From positions 344,326,183 through 344,390,182 of the forward strand of contig NC_135497.1 of the NCBI RefSeq assembly GCF_052857255.1: a DNA stretch of 64,000 nucleotides, in the 5' to 3' direction. This stretch comes from Amblyomma americanum (taxonomy: Eukaryota; Arthropoda; Arachnida; Ixodida; Ixodidae). The first letter of the stretch is position 1, and each line of letters begins with the position of its first letter. The translations under genes and the position numbers were made by a program. Shown in pieces: positions 34,519 to 47,627 of this stretch. Below the pieces are notes generated by a model that was not told the DNA's origin, did not search any database, and saw only the letters and a program-made list of their open reading frames with translations.

Positions 34519-36984
34519 GAGTGTTGAGTTTCGCATATGTTCCGATTTCGGCTTATCGCAACTTATTGAGCTGCCTACACGTGTTACTCCCACTGCGTCA
34601 TTCCTACTTGATCTCGTCCTAACATGATCACCAGACATCGTGTCCTCTATCATTCATTTGCCTGGTTTAAGCGATCACATGATAATCAAATTCCACCTCT
34701 CTCTACCGCTATCACGTTCACATAAGCGGTTAAAATTCATCAGAGATTACAGCAAGGCTGACTTCCTGGCTATTAATAATAATTTGTCTTTATTTTTAGA
34801 TGAATTTTTGAGTACCTGATGGGAATACATTACCATCAAAAATTTATATGAAAACAGTACTGCACCCCAGTACACCAGGCGTCTTAATCGGCTTTACAAT
34901 AAGAAAAAAAGACTTTTTCGTACATATCGCTTCACCCACTCTGCTTTCAGGTGGTCTTCGTATAAAGCCGCTGCAGTCGCTTAGTCAGAGGTCTTAAAAT
35001 GAGCCAAATTTACCTTTTTTAATCAGACTCTCGAAAAGTGCTAAACATTAACCCGAAGCAGCTTTGGAACACAGTGAAAGGCAAACGAAATACCACCATA
35101 CAACTATTTACCCAGGAAGGGGATCCGGTTCCTTACCAACTGTGCGTATCACTTCTCAATAGCACTTTTATCAAAGCTTTCTCTAGCCCCACCGACAGTT
35201 CTGCACAAACTTCACTCATAGAATATCAGTTCTTACCAATGCATCTCATTGTTATATCATCAGAAAGATTCGCGGTATTATTAATCAGCTTAAAATTTCA
35301 TCCTTTTTGTGGCATCGATGGCCTCAGTACTTAATTCTTAAAAAATACCGTAGAATATTCTTCCATTATACTACAGTGTATCTTCTTTTCGCAGCCTTTA
35401 AACTATCGCACTCTTCCTAATGACTGGCTCACCGGCAAAGTAATCCCAGTGCACAAATCAGAGGAAACGCAAGATCCACGTAATCACCTTCCCATCTCAC
35501 TTACTTCCGTCCCCTGTAAAATTTTACAGCACATCATATTCAGTCGTCTAGTTAATATCCTATAAACCAACCAATTTTTTACTCCGAAACCGCAGGTATT
35601 TTGGAAATTCTTCTCGTGTGAAATGCAGTTAATGATTTTCACTAAAGACTTGCATGTGTCTTTAGACTTTGGACTCATTACATATTGCTTATTTTAGATT
35701 TTTCAAAGCCTTTGATAAGCTAAGTAATTCTCTTTTACTTTTAAAGCTCAGCCAACTTAACATTAATCCTAATGGGCTCGATTAGATTCGTGCCTTCCTT
35801 AGTAACCTCACTCAGTTCGTCTTCGCCAATAACCACAAATCATCACCAGCGCCAGTACCTTCAGGTATGCCCCAGGGATGGGTCCATGGCCCGTTATTAT
35901 TTCTAATATACATAAGTAACTTACCTTTACAGATTTCATCTAACATTTACTTCTTTGCTGACAACTATGTAATTTACAGAGTAGTTAATAACACTGATGA
36001 TATTGTTCAGCTTTAGACGCACTAAAATAAGACTTATGAATTGTGCCAATGGTTAAAATGGAATTAAACGTATTTAAATGCAAATCCATGCGTGCAACCC
36101 GTAACCAGTAAACAAGCCCAGACTATTTTATTAATAACTCTCACCTGAATACAGTCTCATCTTACAAGTATCTTGGCGGTAGTCTATGTTATAACCTATC
36201 ATGGAATGCTCATGTCATGTTCATCACTTCAAAGGCTAACCGCATGCTAGGGTACGACTGTAGAAATTTTTCTTCCTTCCCACCTTCATTACAAATGCTA
36301 CTATACACTACAATCATTCGTCTGCAACTAGAGTTCGCAAGTTCGATTTGGGACCCCGGCACCATCACATTAATAAAAGAACTACAGGCCGTGCAGAATC
36401 GAAGTGTCCGTTTCATCGTTGGAAACTACCATCGCACCGCCAGTGTAACAGAAATGAAATCTCATCTTAAACTTCCCTTACTCTCCACTCCCCGCAAGCT
36501 TTCACGCATTTGCCTTTTCCATAAAATTTACTACTATAATCCTTGGCTGAAAGCCATCTGTGTAAAAGGCGCCACCTTTCAACTTACCTCGCATAGACCA
36601 CAAGCAAAAAGTTGCTGTTGTGCACTGCAGCACGGTGACCTGCTCTAATTCTTTTTTCTTGAAAACATGTCGTGACTGGAATAATCTTTCGCCCACAGCC
36701 ACTTGGATTAGCGACCCTGCCCGTTTTAAAAACAAATTACTGGCACTGTCAGAATCATGCCAATTGTGATATAATATTTACCCTTATATCGATTATAATG
36801 AAGGATTTTTTGTAATCCTTTTATTTACTTCTGTACTTTTGTACTCAATGTTTCGGTGCTCTGTCTAGCATTTTTGGGTATGTGTATATTCCGCTCTTTT
36901 TGATGTATGTATTGTTTTTTCACTGACCCGCCCCCTCTGAAATGCGAAAGCCCTGAGGGTAAAATAAATGAACGAAAATGAAAC
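34519..36984 (+). mobile_element. CR1/L2-like LINE ORF2 fossil, second array copy
   Basis: Offset 24089 from the copy at 10430, with the same stops and the same Asn in the palm motif (35951-35965). Confidence 0.85.
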
Positions 36985-37201
36985 TCCCACCTGCCATGGT
37001 GGAAGGGTGGGCGCGCTGCCTGTCCAGTGTGCAGAACGCAATCAAAGCAGGTTTTCGCAGTTGGAAACCAATGCTGTGGTCATGAAAGCGAGATTTATTT
37101 GTCCGCTCACCCAGGGAGCCAGTTGTACGCCTTCCTTTTTGTGAAAATGAACAGCCTCTAGAATGGTGTTCACGCCAATGACCCCAATGATTAACGCCTA
37201 C

Positions 37202-37359
37202 GGCTCATTTGTTTTGTTTGGGTTTTCAGGAAAGGAAATGGCGCAAAAACTCTGTCACATATCTCGGTGGAGCCCCAAATTGCGTCGTAAGGGAAGAGAT
37301 AAAGGAGGGTGGGAAACAAGAAGGGAAGAAAGAGGAAATTAAAAAGTGAAATTTGATTC
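37202..37359 (-). mobile_element. SINE-like element, second array copy
   Basis: Offset 24089 from the copy at 13113. Confidence 0.62.
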
Positions 37360-40300
37360 TGAGGAAATGCGCTGCGCGGCGAAGCGGTGGAAACGTGCAT
37401 CTCTGTGAAACTAGTGGCGCATGCGTAGTATTTATTAGGGAAGCTTACCCGAAAGGCACCGCTGTCTTATCTAGTGTAGCTTTTGCTACAATATCAAAAG
37501 TATGACAGTCATCAGCCTGATGTGCCACGTGCATCCGTGCGGCATACCTGTGTATCAGGTGGTAGAGCTCGCTGCGATTCTCGCTGTTCTCTTGTGTCGT
37601 GGTCTGTTTTATTTTTGCGAAACCTGCAAGTAGGTAATAATTAAGTTATCACCAAGGGACAGCCACAGTGGGAGCCACGACCATTATTTTAGGCAGCGAT
37701 CACCAGCTGAGCACGGAGCTATCACGCCGTGTGTCTGTTAACTTCCAGGCGGCTGTTCAGGTGGTGTACAGCTAATGTTTCATCGGCAGTGCGGTTTAGT
37801 GCAGGTAAAGATGCGCTTTCACTGGCAGAAAAATTCATGTTAAATAAGAAGCTACGAGCATGAGACGTCAAAATATCGTGTATCAGGCCTTATTCACTCT
37901 TCTTGTTCACTAATTCACTCTTTTCTTCAGGTGAAGGCGTTTATGTACAGCTTTTTTTTGCAAACCTTATTGGTAACAATTATGTGAATTGAAACCAAAG
38001 TGTTTGAGTAAAATAAAATTTTGAAGTCATTATTTGTCTTTATAACGTTGTAGCGCGACTTTGCGGGATTTCGTGAACATGTTTCCTTCGCATACGATAA
38101 CAAATACGTTCAAAACTTAATTTCTTGGCCATTTTCGCCAAGCAATTTCTTGTACTGCTCACTGAGCATATCGACAACTACACTAGTTCTTCCTGCATCC
38201 TCTTCATCGTGCTCAAAAAGGTACAGCTTTGGCAGTCGCTGCACGAAAGCCCTCTACAAGCATGATTTAATGAATGTGGAGAGGGTCACTGAAGGGAGCA
38301 ATGATTTTTCTTTACTTCATCATATTGACTTCGAGAACACTTCACATTCCAGAAATAGCTGCATTCCTATCACAATAATTTCGAAAGCGCAGACAGAAAC
38401 GAGGGAATAACGCGGCTGTTGAAGCAAAATATGCACAGAAAAAGCAATATAAAGGGGTGGAAAACAACACCAATGAAAATTTGCCGGCCGGCCAGGAGAT
38501 AGCATCTCTAGCCTGGCCTAACGCCGCAGGTAGCCCTGTATTCAAGCTGATATAATACGAGGGGTGGAGGTTCATTCGGCCACGTCACCATGGAGGCGAT
38601 GCGCTATATTTGAGCTCAGCGGGCCGAACCGAAAAGTGCACGCACTTTGCGTACATGAGGCGTTGCAGACAAAAATATAGCTGGTGAGGTGACCGTTTAC
38701 TTAGCGCGTTGCTTAGGCCTAAGGTTGTTTTCGTAACAGTTCGCGCAAATATTTTCCGGTGGCACAACCATGTATACTTTAATTAGTGACTATTTCAGAC
38801 CAGTGGTCGGTTAGTGCTACTTGAGTAGAAACATCAGCATTGCTTCTTGAGATTGCTACGGATCCTAGACATTGCTTCTCGCAAAGTTAAGCACGAAATA
38901 TGGTTAATTGCTCTGAACCGCCGTATTGAATATAGGCTTCCTTGCAGGGTCAGCACACCGAATCGCTTACCACTAATCCACTGTGGCCAACGCCAACTAC
39001 TACGATTCAGCTGGATGAGAAGCAGCTGAAGGCGGGGCTCCTCATGCATTGAAAGCACCCAGAGAGGCCATACGCGTTGGTCGATTTGATAAGTGGAAGC
39101 GTATCAAAGCTGGGGGCAGACCAGCAGCAAAGACTCGAGCACAGGTATACCATCTAAGTAGCGTCCTAGAACCTTCAATGCGTTTCCTGCGGTGCATCTA
39201 TCTCTTGTTTACACACGAGGACCAGTCCCGCAGACACCCTATGTCTAGGAATCTTTGCGATCAATTTTAATTCTAAGGCAAACGTTTAATATTGGCACAT
39301 ATATGGAAATATTGAAGCCAACAGTCCAGTTTTCCGATGCGTCGAAAAAAAATTTCTCTTAAAATTTGTTGATTGCTGACGTCGAGAGGTTAAGACTGCG
39401 ATAGGAAACCAATGTGGAAGGTTCTTGACGGGAGATAAAACGTTAACAGGAAAAAATGAAAGTATTCAGAGGGCAGTTCGGCGGATATACTGAATTTTAT
39501 AGTGGAATCTTGCGACATATTTAACAATAACGCTCATAAGATACTTAGTGGGGAAAAATGGTGCAGTCCGGAATTTCCGGCCATGTTCCTGAGACTAAAA
39601 GTCCATCACCACCACTAACATCTACTCTCGAGAACGAGAGACAGTAAAAGCTTTTTAATCTGTTTGATGGTGGTCAGGTGTTAAAGGGCAACTCTGGCAT
39701 TTTCGATGCTCACAGATGTCAATCAAATTTGTATCAGGAGTTCTTGGCGTCAAACAATGTGTGCCAAACAGAACAGCTGAGAACGCTTTAGTTTTTTCAC
39801 AGAAATACTTTTATAGACAGCTCCATGCAATCGTGACTCGCGCTGTCAGGCAGCAGCTTTTTGCGACCAACCATGTGCTCGTTTACTTCACAGGTTGGCA
39901 AGTATAGCCCAAAGCAGACGACGGCGACAATGCAGTAGACCTACTTGGAGTAGATTCTTGTCGAAAAGACTGAAGTTGGCACAGTTCCTATAAATAGATG
40001 CGGGTAATTCTGTATACTTACATTTTTTGCTCACGCTTTGCACAGCTTAGCACAGTTCTGGGCAACGGTGGCGCTACTCGGAAAAGCGTGGGACAGCACA
40101 GACAGACGGCGTCCTGCTTGCCAGCGGCATCATAAGTGCACCACACAGTGATACATCTCACTTAGTGCGTTGAGTTACTCAGAGGAATGGGTGGTTGCTG
40201 CTGCTGTCTTTTGGGATGTATAAATCGCTCAGCTAAAACAACACACTGATTTACCGCCAAAGACTCAATAATAACGAAGTACACGAGAAATAGATTCTTG

Positions 40301-40710
40301 CTATCTGGCGCCTTAATTGGTCCCTGAATTTCCGAACGCCAGTTGGATTTGGAACATTTCACGGGGACATAGCCAACATTTCCAGACAAAAGCATTGTCG
40401 AGCGGGAAACCGTTTATGAACGCAGTTTGTTCATATAAAGAAAGGTTTCACTATAAGAATATATCCGCAGGTCACCCGTCAGATGTCTTGTATTGTTTTT
40501 TCCATTAACGTTTTTGCTCTCGTCAATAGCCTTCCCCATTGGTTGTCTAAGGAACTCTTAACTGTTTGTTGCGGTCAACAAAAACATTTTAAAAGAAAAA
40601 TTTTGCTACATAGCAGATGAGTGGTCTTTTACCTTCAATATTAAAGCGGGACGACGACGACGAGACTGAGCGAGTGAACATGTGGACGAAGACGACAACG
40701 AAATTCTGAC

Positions 40711-40788
40711 TGTGTCGTTGTTGTTGTTGTTGTTAGCCTATCTTTTGATAGGCTAACAACAACAACAACAACAACTACGACTGTGTTC
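40711..40788 (+). mobile_element. Hairpin insertion, second array copy
   Basis: Same insert with one extra AAC triplet in the right arm and intact GACTGTG repeats on both sides. Confidence 0.78.
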
Positions 40789-40882
40789 TGAGTGCCGCTC
40801 GTAGCTGTTCCTTCGCTGGTGTACTTAGCTGTAAATATATTCTTTCCCGCAACTTGCTATATTCTTTCCTTTCGACACACTG

Positions 40883-41260
40883 ATGTCGGCTTCTTCAGTC
40901 GCCACCACTCCTTATGCCCAGGACGCCATCACCCAGGCCTCACTGGCGCGCCAAATAGCCCATAGTCGGCTCCGTGCCTCACAAGTTTCCCAGAAGTCCG
41001 CCTACGACCGCTATCATCGGGTGGTCGAATATGAACCCGGATCACTCGTCCTTCTCTGGACGCCGTCACGCAGCGTTGGTCTCTCCGAGAACCTCCTTTC
41101 TCACTACCGGGGCCCTTACCTTGTGGTGCGCTGTGTCACCGACGTGAATTATGAAATTGCACCCCTTGCGTGCTCGCCATCGTCCTCCGGCCCCTCCACC
41201 GACGTCGTCCATGTCTCCCGCCTAAAACCTTATGACGACGTCCATACGTCGCCATTCTAA
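40883..41260 (+). pseudogene. Gypsy integrase C-terminal fragment, second array copy
   Basis: Offset 24092 from the copy at 16791. The predicted protein is identical. Confidence 0.85.
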
Positions 41261-41491
41261 CGCCGAGACGGCGTCTCACCAGCCGGGGGTCATGAAGCAG
41301 GAAGACGACGACGAGACTGATCGAGTGAACGGGTGGACGAAGACGAAGACGACAACGAAATTCTGACTGTGTTCTGAGTGATGCTCGTAGCTGTTCCTTC
41401 GCTGGTGTACATAGCTGTAAATATATTCTTTCCAGCAACAATATTTTTATAAGATTACTTCACAATTCTCCAATTTTCAAAATTTTGTCAG

Positions 41492-41626
41492 GGACTCTTG
41501 GACATTCCTGCTGCCCAAACAAGATGCTTGTGATGGATGAGTTTGATCTCGGGAATAGCAGGCGGTGGCTGAAATCGGATGCTGTGCCTACGTTCATAGG
41601 CGTGTCCAGGGCTCGTCTTCGGAAGG
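41492..41626 (+). pseudogene. Possible THAP-domain exon fragment, second array copy
   Basis: Offset 24092 from the copy at 17400, with the same splice-like borders. A difference just after the donor (gtaagatt) leaves the GTAAG intact. Confidence 0.38.
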
Positions 41627-42961
41627 GTAAGATTAACTGCAGCCCCCCTCCACCCCTCCAACCCACTTCCATCGAGGCCGCTATGGTCAAAAGTCAACTT
41701 AAGCATGAAGAATGGTTTATTGCAATGTGATGGAATTGCAATACATACAAAATAATATTTACCAGCAGTTTTTGCTTTCTTTTGTAACATCTTCAGAGGA
41801 AGACAGTCGTCGCAGAAGAATCAGTGTGACAGCGCGCTTCCGAAGGTCCGTCATAAACATACGAGACAACATCTTTGTTTTCCTAACAGCTAAAAAACAA
41901 TCTGAAAATATTGCCTCGGCGTGACCCGGCCCTTGAATTTAATGCAATCCACAACCAGAGCAAAGGCATAACTGTACACTCATATCGACATAATTTTCAT
42001 AAGGCATCCACTATGTGGACACATAGAACGCAAACGAAACGCAAACGCAACGTCAAATGCAACACTTACAAGCTCGATAATATACAACAAACTAACAATG
42101 CGAAAAACGTCCTGGAACCAGAGTTTTTAATTATTTGAAAACAATCACAAAGATGTGCTAATTTCTCTTCCAGATCATCCAATATACAGTTGAGAGCACA
42201 AGAATACGACAAAAGTTGTCAGCGCAGTTCTGTAAGTTGTTTACCTTTTCGAGTTCCTTTCTTCTATTGACTGAAACCAGATGTCTGTGCGAATTTCAGG
42301 CAAAATAATTAAGGATTGACTCACAACTGGTTGATAACACAAAATCGTGCTAAACAAAAGGTAGAACCAGCCAGAGAAGCCGGTTATGGCTCATGTAGTT
42401 GACCTTACTTTTGTCTTAAGGACGGCGAGCTTTGAAGACATCCGCTCGCATGGACAGCTAGTGATAAGGACTACTGAGCATCCTTTAAAAACTTTAAAAA
42501 CTCCTCATAAACTGATGATCCGAATGCGTTTCCCTGCAGCCCGGAAAATATGTTTCAAATTATTTCGGACATAAATACACGATGTGAAACACGCCCACGA
42601 GGTAAGGCAAAAGGAGACTCCTGTGCCTCCTGACGAGGCCTTAACCCCGGACGTACACTCCTGACGGCTGGCAAAGAATGAGTAAAATTATGTTGGACAC
42701 AATGAAAATTTCAAAGCTAACTACACAGGTATGCGCACAAGGATGAACATATATGAAGTCAATGGAACATAATTATTTGTGAAGAATTTTATACAGTTTC
42801 TAACAGTGTTCGTAACAATCAATGCTGATGTATTTCAAAAAACAACAATACATATATTTCAATCACGCCATTTAAACCACAGAGGAAATTAAAAAAAACT
42901 TCAATGATACATCAGGAGAAATCTATTATACGTTCGAAGGAAGGAGAAGTAGCTTCACTTT

Positions 42962-44772
42962 TTTTAAAAAAGAAGCATAGTTACGCTTCCTTTGGCGAGT
43001 GTAAATAAGTATGGGTATGCATTACACAGCGCAATTATTTGATTATGTATAATTTTAGCACCATAGTTTGTTCTTGGTTTTAACCCAGTCAATGAAAGAA
43101 TGCGTAAGTTGTAAGCTAAATCTCTGTTTAAATATGTTTTCGAAAAGGCCGCATCATCATGTTTGATTTCTGGGAAAATCAATGTGGCTAAGCAAACGTT
43201 ATAGATCTGTGGAAATGGTAAAATGTTCGACTGATCGCACAGGGAGTTTGTTGATGAGGATTAATTAGATGATATCATTTTTTAGGCTCTTTTTTGTAAC
43301 AAAGAATGACGCTCAGAGTCCAGCCACTGATTCCAGCTGCCAAGCTTTGCTTGCTGTGGGCTGACCTGCGATTTCAAGAAACGGAGTTCAGCCCGCAAAG
43401 TGTCAGGCTCTACGTCAAAATAATTCATCCTTGACAACATTAAATTCTTCACCAGTTGTGGTTATGTGCAAAGTGTTCATAACGGCGGATATAAAACAAC
43501 AGTTTCCCGCATGAATGTGGCCTCGATTGCTTCACCAAAAGCGGCGTGTGTGGCCTATCTTTGCGGCATTGCAAAACACCTTTGTGAGGACACTCTCGTC
43601 CAGCGTCAATTCTTTTAGTGCTTGCTGGAGTGCTTTTACTTCCTGGAATGCAGCAAGATTGATTTTCGGACCTGCAGCGTACAGCTAACTTTGAGGACCA
43701 TCTGCAGCACAGGGTGGGCCATTTCCTCATAGAATAAAAACCGGAATCTTGCCAGCTGCGCACGAAGTCATTTTGCTTTTGCTGGCGCGCTTCGAAATGC
43801 TGAGTGCTGTCCATGATCTCCTGTGCATTGGCTACCAATGCAATAGAGTTATCCCGCGCTGTTTCGATGACTTCTGCTCGACAAGCGTATCCGGTTGTGT
43901 ACACTTTCCGTCTATTTAGCCTTCTGCCAACCACCGAAGATGCCCGTTCAAAAATTGCGTGACGCACTAGGCTAGGCTCTATAATGTTGAATGCAAGCAG
44001 AATGCTGCTGAAGGAGTCAAAAGGATTATTGTTCTCGCCCCCTCACAAGCAGGAGTCAACGAGAGCCAGATTGAGAGAGTGTGCTAAGCAATGGACAAAG
44101 AATTTACTGTCGTGTTTCTCCTTGCATTTTTACACACCTAAGATGTGCCCTGATGTGGCTGCAGCGATATCAAACTTAAACGAGCTCACTTAGGCCCAGG
44201 GGATTTTGAGGGTACCAAGAACTGGCTCCAGTGCCAAGGATATTCAGCTGTTGCTGACACTTAAAAGTCGCTCAAACGCAGTGAACACTTCTACGGGCCA
44301 ATTTATATTGTTACCAAAGTACCTAATGACTGCAGAGAGCAGGTACTGGTGTCCACAGCCGCTAGCCTTATCGCATATGAGGGACACAGATTCGCCTTTC
44401 AGGCACTGACTATTTGAATGCATCATCACTGTATATAAGGTCTCCATGAGGTAGTTCAGCGCTGTATTGCTGGAGTAGAAAGGTAATTTTTAAACAGCAT
44501 TTAAGTGAGTTTGGAAGCCAGGGTCATATTTCTTCAGAAGATTAACGACCTCTAAGAAGAGACTTTTTTGTGGTCCGCTCTTTTTCCTTATGGACTCTAA
44601 AGGGCATGCCTTCCGTCGCCATTAGGATTACAATGTCCACATTATGCTGTAGTACTTCTCGGATCTTTTTCTGCTTTTCTTCTGTCAAAGAGGCATGCTG
44701 TTCACAATCCTTGTAGAGCAATAAAGCTGCAGATTTAGATGTTCTGAAGGAGCTCCGGAACATGATGCTACT
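42962..44772 (-). pseudogene. hAT-type transposase pseudogene, second array copy
   Basis: Offset 24092 from the copy at 18870. One V to A change is visible in the N-terminal frame (base near 44693). Confidence 0.78.
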
Positions 44773-45151
44773 TAACTGAGCTCAGGTCTTTTCGTGCTGA
44801 CTAAACTTTTTAGAGAAATTTTTCTATGTGCAGAAGCCCTCGGAGAAGAATGATTGATCCGAATGACAATCTGACGCTTCATTTTACTGTGGAGAAGCGC
44901 GACATTAGATGCAAAACGCAGTATATTTTTCTGCACTATATTCAAGCTAGTTAAACTCCTCGTACCATGGTGTGCAAAATTTTCGGATTTCGTTTGTTCT
45001 CTCTTTTTACGCGTAGAAATCTAAACGAGGCAGAATGGAAGCCGTCATAAACCTAGAGTGTCTGCCATCGTGAAATTCATCAGAAGGCAACGGCCGCGAA
45101 GGGTCATCATTTGGTACGCAGCACAAAGTCTTGGTTGGTAAGCGCTGGTGT

Positions 45152-47627
45152 TCTCCGTGACTGAGTTCAGCAGGGCAATGGTCCTCTTGACAGCAAGGTG
45201 CTTCCTCAAATGGGCTGCCCTCGAGGTGCTAAGTTCAAGCCACCTGGTAAGCAGGGTAAATGCCAGTCTTAGATTTATGACGCGCTGAAAGAACTTTGGT
45301 CCAGAGCTCGCGCTGCTTATGTTTATAAATTAGACTCAAATATTACTTTTGTAAATTGAAATGCATTCATATGCCTGAAGTGAGGAATCAGGCTCGTAGA
45401 ATGTCCCGTTGCGCTTTTTTTCGCCGAGCTTATATCTGCGGGTGTGCCGAAACTCTTCTCCAGAAGGCTTTGAGGTTATATATTACATATTTACTGCCCA
45501 GCCAAGATTACAGGAGTTCCTACATAACGCACAATCAGCCAGTTGAACACTGTTCGTATTCATCTGATCCCTGGCTGCGGCATATAGCATTGTTGAGGCA
45601 GAGATTTACCACTGCGGCAAGTCTTCCGTTCGGAGCCGAAGTGGGAACGGAATTTCAAGCCATCTCTCAACAGGAGAACATGAGTGACCTCACCCATCCT
45701 GCAGGATGTCGGAAACCGAATATCTTGCCATTTGATGGCGCCATGACCGGCGCCTTGGCCCTGCCGCGGCAGTCTTTGTCACCGCGTTGCCGCATCGTTG
45801 CGAAGAATTTTGCTTAAGCTCCAGTTAACCGATATCAACAATACCACAAAAGGTGGAGACCGGAGATGTGCCCACTTTTAGGGGTTGCCGCCGCGTCCTC
45901 GCGTCTAGTTGACGGCATCAGCTGACAGGATCCGCGTATTCTGGCCGGCATTGCGAGTAGCACGATGACAACAGAACCGGATGAAACATTCCACAAAGGA
46001 CTGTCCCGTTAAGAATCGAATTTGATATCAGTTAGAAAGAACGCCTACAAGAAAAAAGAAAAAAATACTTCACAAGCTACAGGGTTTTATCATCAGATGT
46101 GACTGCGAGTGAGTTGCACTTTGCCTTTTTTAGTCCCTCGTTTAGATAACTGCCGAGTCCGTGACCGTATATCTTGGATATAAGAGAGGGGAAGATTCCC
46201 GGGGAGCGATCGACATTCCACCGTATCAGCTGAATGTGCCATGACTCAAGTAAGAGCCTTCTGCGCGGGTGTGGCTCTATGTCCAGCACAAGGGTTACAT
46301 CGAAGTCACATTTGTGGTAATATGTCCGCAGTGTTATGCCACTGCGCTTCGGTCCCTGTTCATTTCCTTGACATATGCTTTAGCTGCTTCATTTTTTGGG
46401 AGCAATTTCTAAGTTTTGCTATTATTCGACGCCAGCACTTCCAGAAGCGGATCTCGTATACCGCGCCTTAGAACCCTCGTTCACAGAATGCGTTTTCTCT
46501 TCCTACTCTTCCAACAGAAGAGATTAGCCCGAGGGAAGATGATCCAGTCGACATCCATTGTATTCTGTTTAGAAAAGGAATGAGGGTGATGCCGTTTAAT
46601 CTGCGTGAACCTGAAGGCCCAACCGCTAACACCATTTTTCGAAATGCAATGGTTATTCTCGTGCACCAAGTTACCGGTCTCGATCTCCACTTGGCGTTCA
46701 AACTCTTGCTCTTAATAATAAAACGAGATTGCGAGTATTGTGCATAAACTAGTGGATAGTTCTGTAGATAGGATGGCTGCTAAACTGCCGAAATGCCGAG
46801 CGGGAGCAAAGGAAAACAAGTAGAGATAAATAGATTAGAACGGGTTTTCTTAGAGTTATTTAAACCCGACTTTCTTAAATTAGTGAAAAAGGCGAACCGT
46901 AGTTAAAATAATTTAGTCTAATTGAGGCTGCTGAGTAGCTGTCCAATCAAGAGAGGGTATGTGTACTAGCAGTAACGTTCGGTTGCCATCGTAATCACAG
47001 AAAAGTTTTACATTTATAGGGGTTTAACGTACCAAAGCGACTCAGGCTATGGGGGACGGTGTAGTGAAGGGCTCCGGAAATTTCAACCACCTGAGGTTCT
47101 TTAGCGTGCACTGACATCGCAAAGTACACGCAGAGTAGCTATTTGACTAAATGTGCCACTTGCATCAAGATGTCATAGTGTAAAAATGTCTTCAAAATTC
47201 TAGCCGATATCTATCCTGCGGCAGCTCTCATGGCGGCGCGCATACCAGTTCTGATGAGGGTAATCCAGACAACTGGGTTGTAACACTGTAACTGGCATCG
47301 GTTTATGTCCATCGTCTCGCGGTAAAAGTAGAACATTGGAAACAGCCGGTGGGGGCAGTTACAAGCGAAACTGGGAAGCAGATTGTGCACTGCAGCGATC
47401 TGTCGATAGGTCAACACTTCGTTTCTTAGCGGCGGCTGGCATTCGCCGCCTATGCAGCAGTAAGAGAAAATCAAAATTTAATAAATGGACACGTTATACT
47501 ATTATATAATCCGAAATTGAAAAGAGGCTTTGCCCTTCGCAGTCGTGTCGATGCGCAACGCCCTGGGTTCGCTCAGCACCGCCACCCTTAGGCCACTGTC
47601 GTTACGGCCGACCGTAGGCAAATGGGG
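45152..47627 (+). repeat. Module A, second array copy
   Basis: Near-identical copy of the module at 21060, offset 24092. Confidence 0.8.
47017..47137 (-). mobile_element. SINE body fragment, second array copy
   Basis: Offset 24092 from the copy at 22925. Confidence 0.6.

Larger units (their letters stand above)
40638..41444 (+). mobile_element. Internally deleted Gypsy element, second array copy
   Basis: LTRs lie at about 40642-40854 and 41293-41440, with ATAT on both flanks. The copy is longer by one triplet in the hairpin arm. Confidence 0.82.
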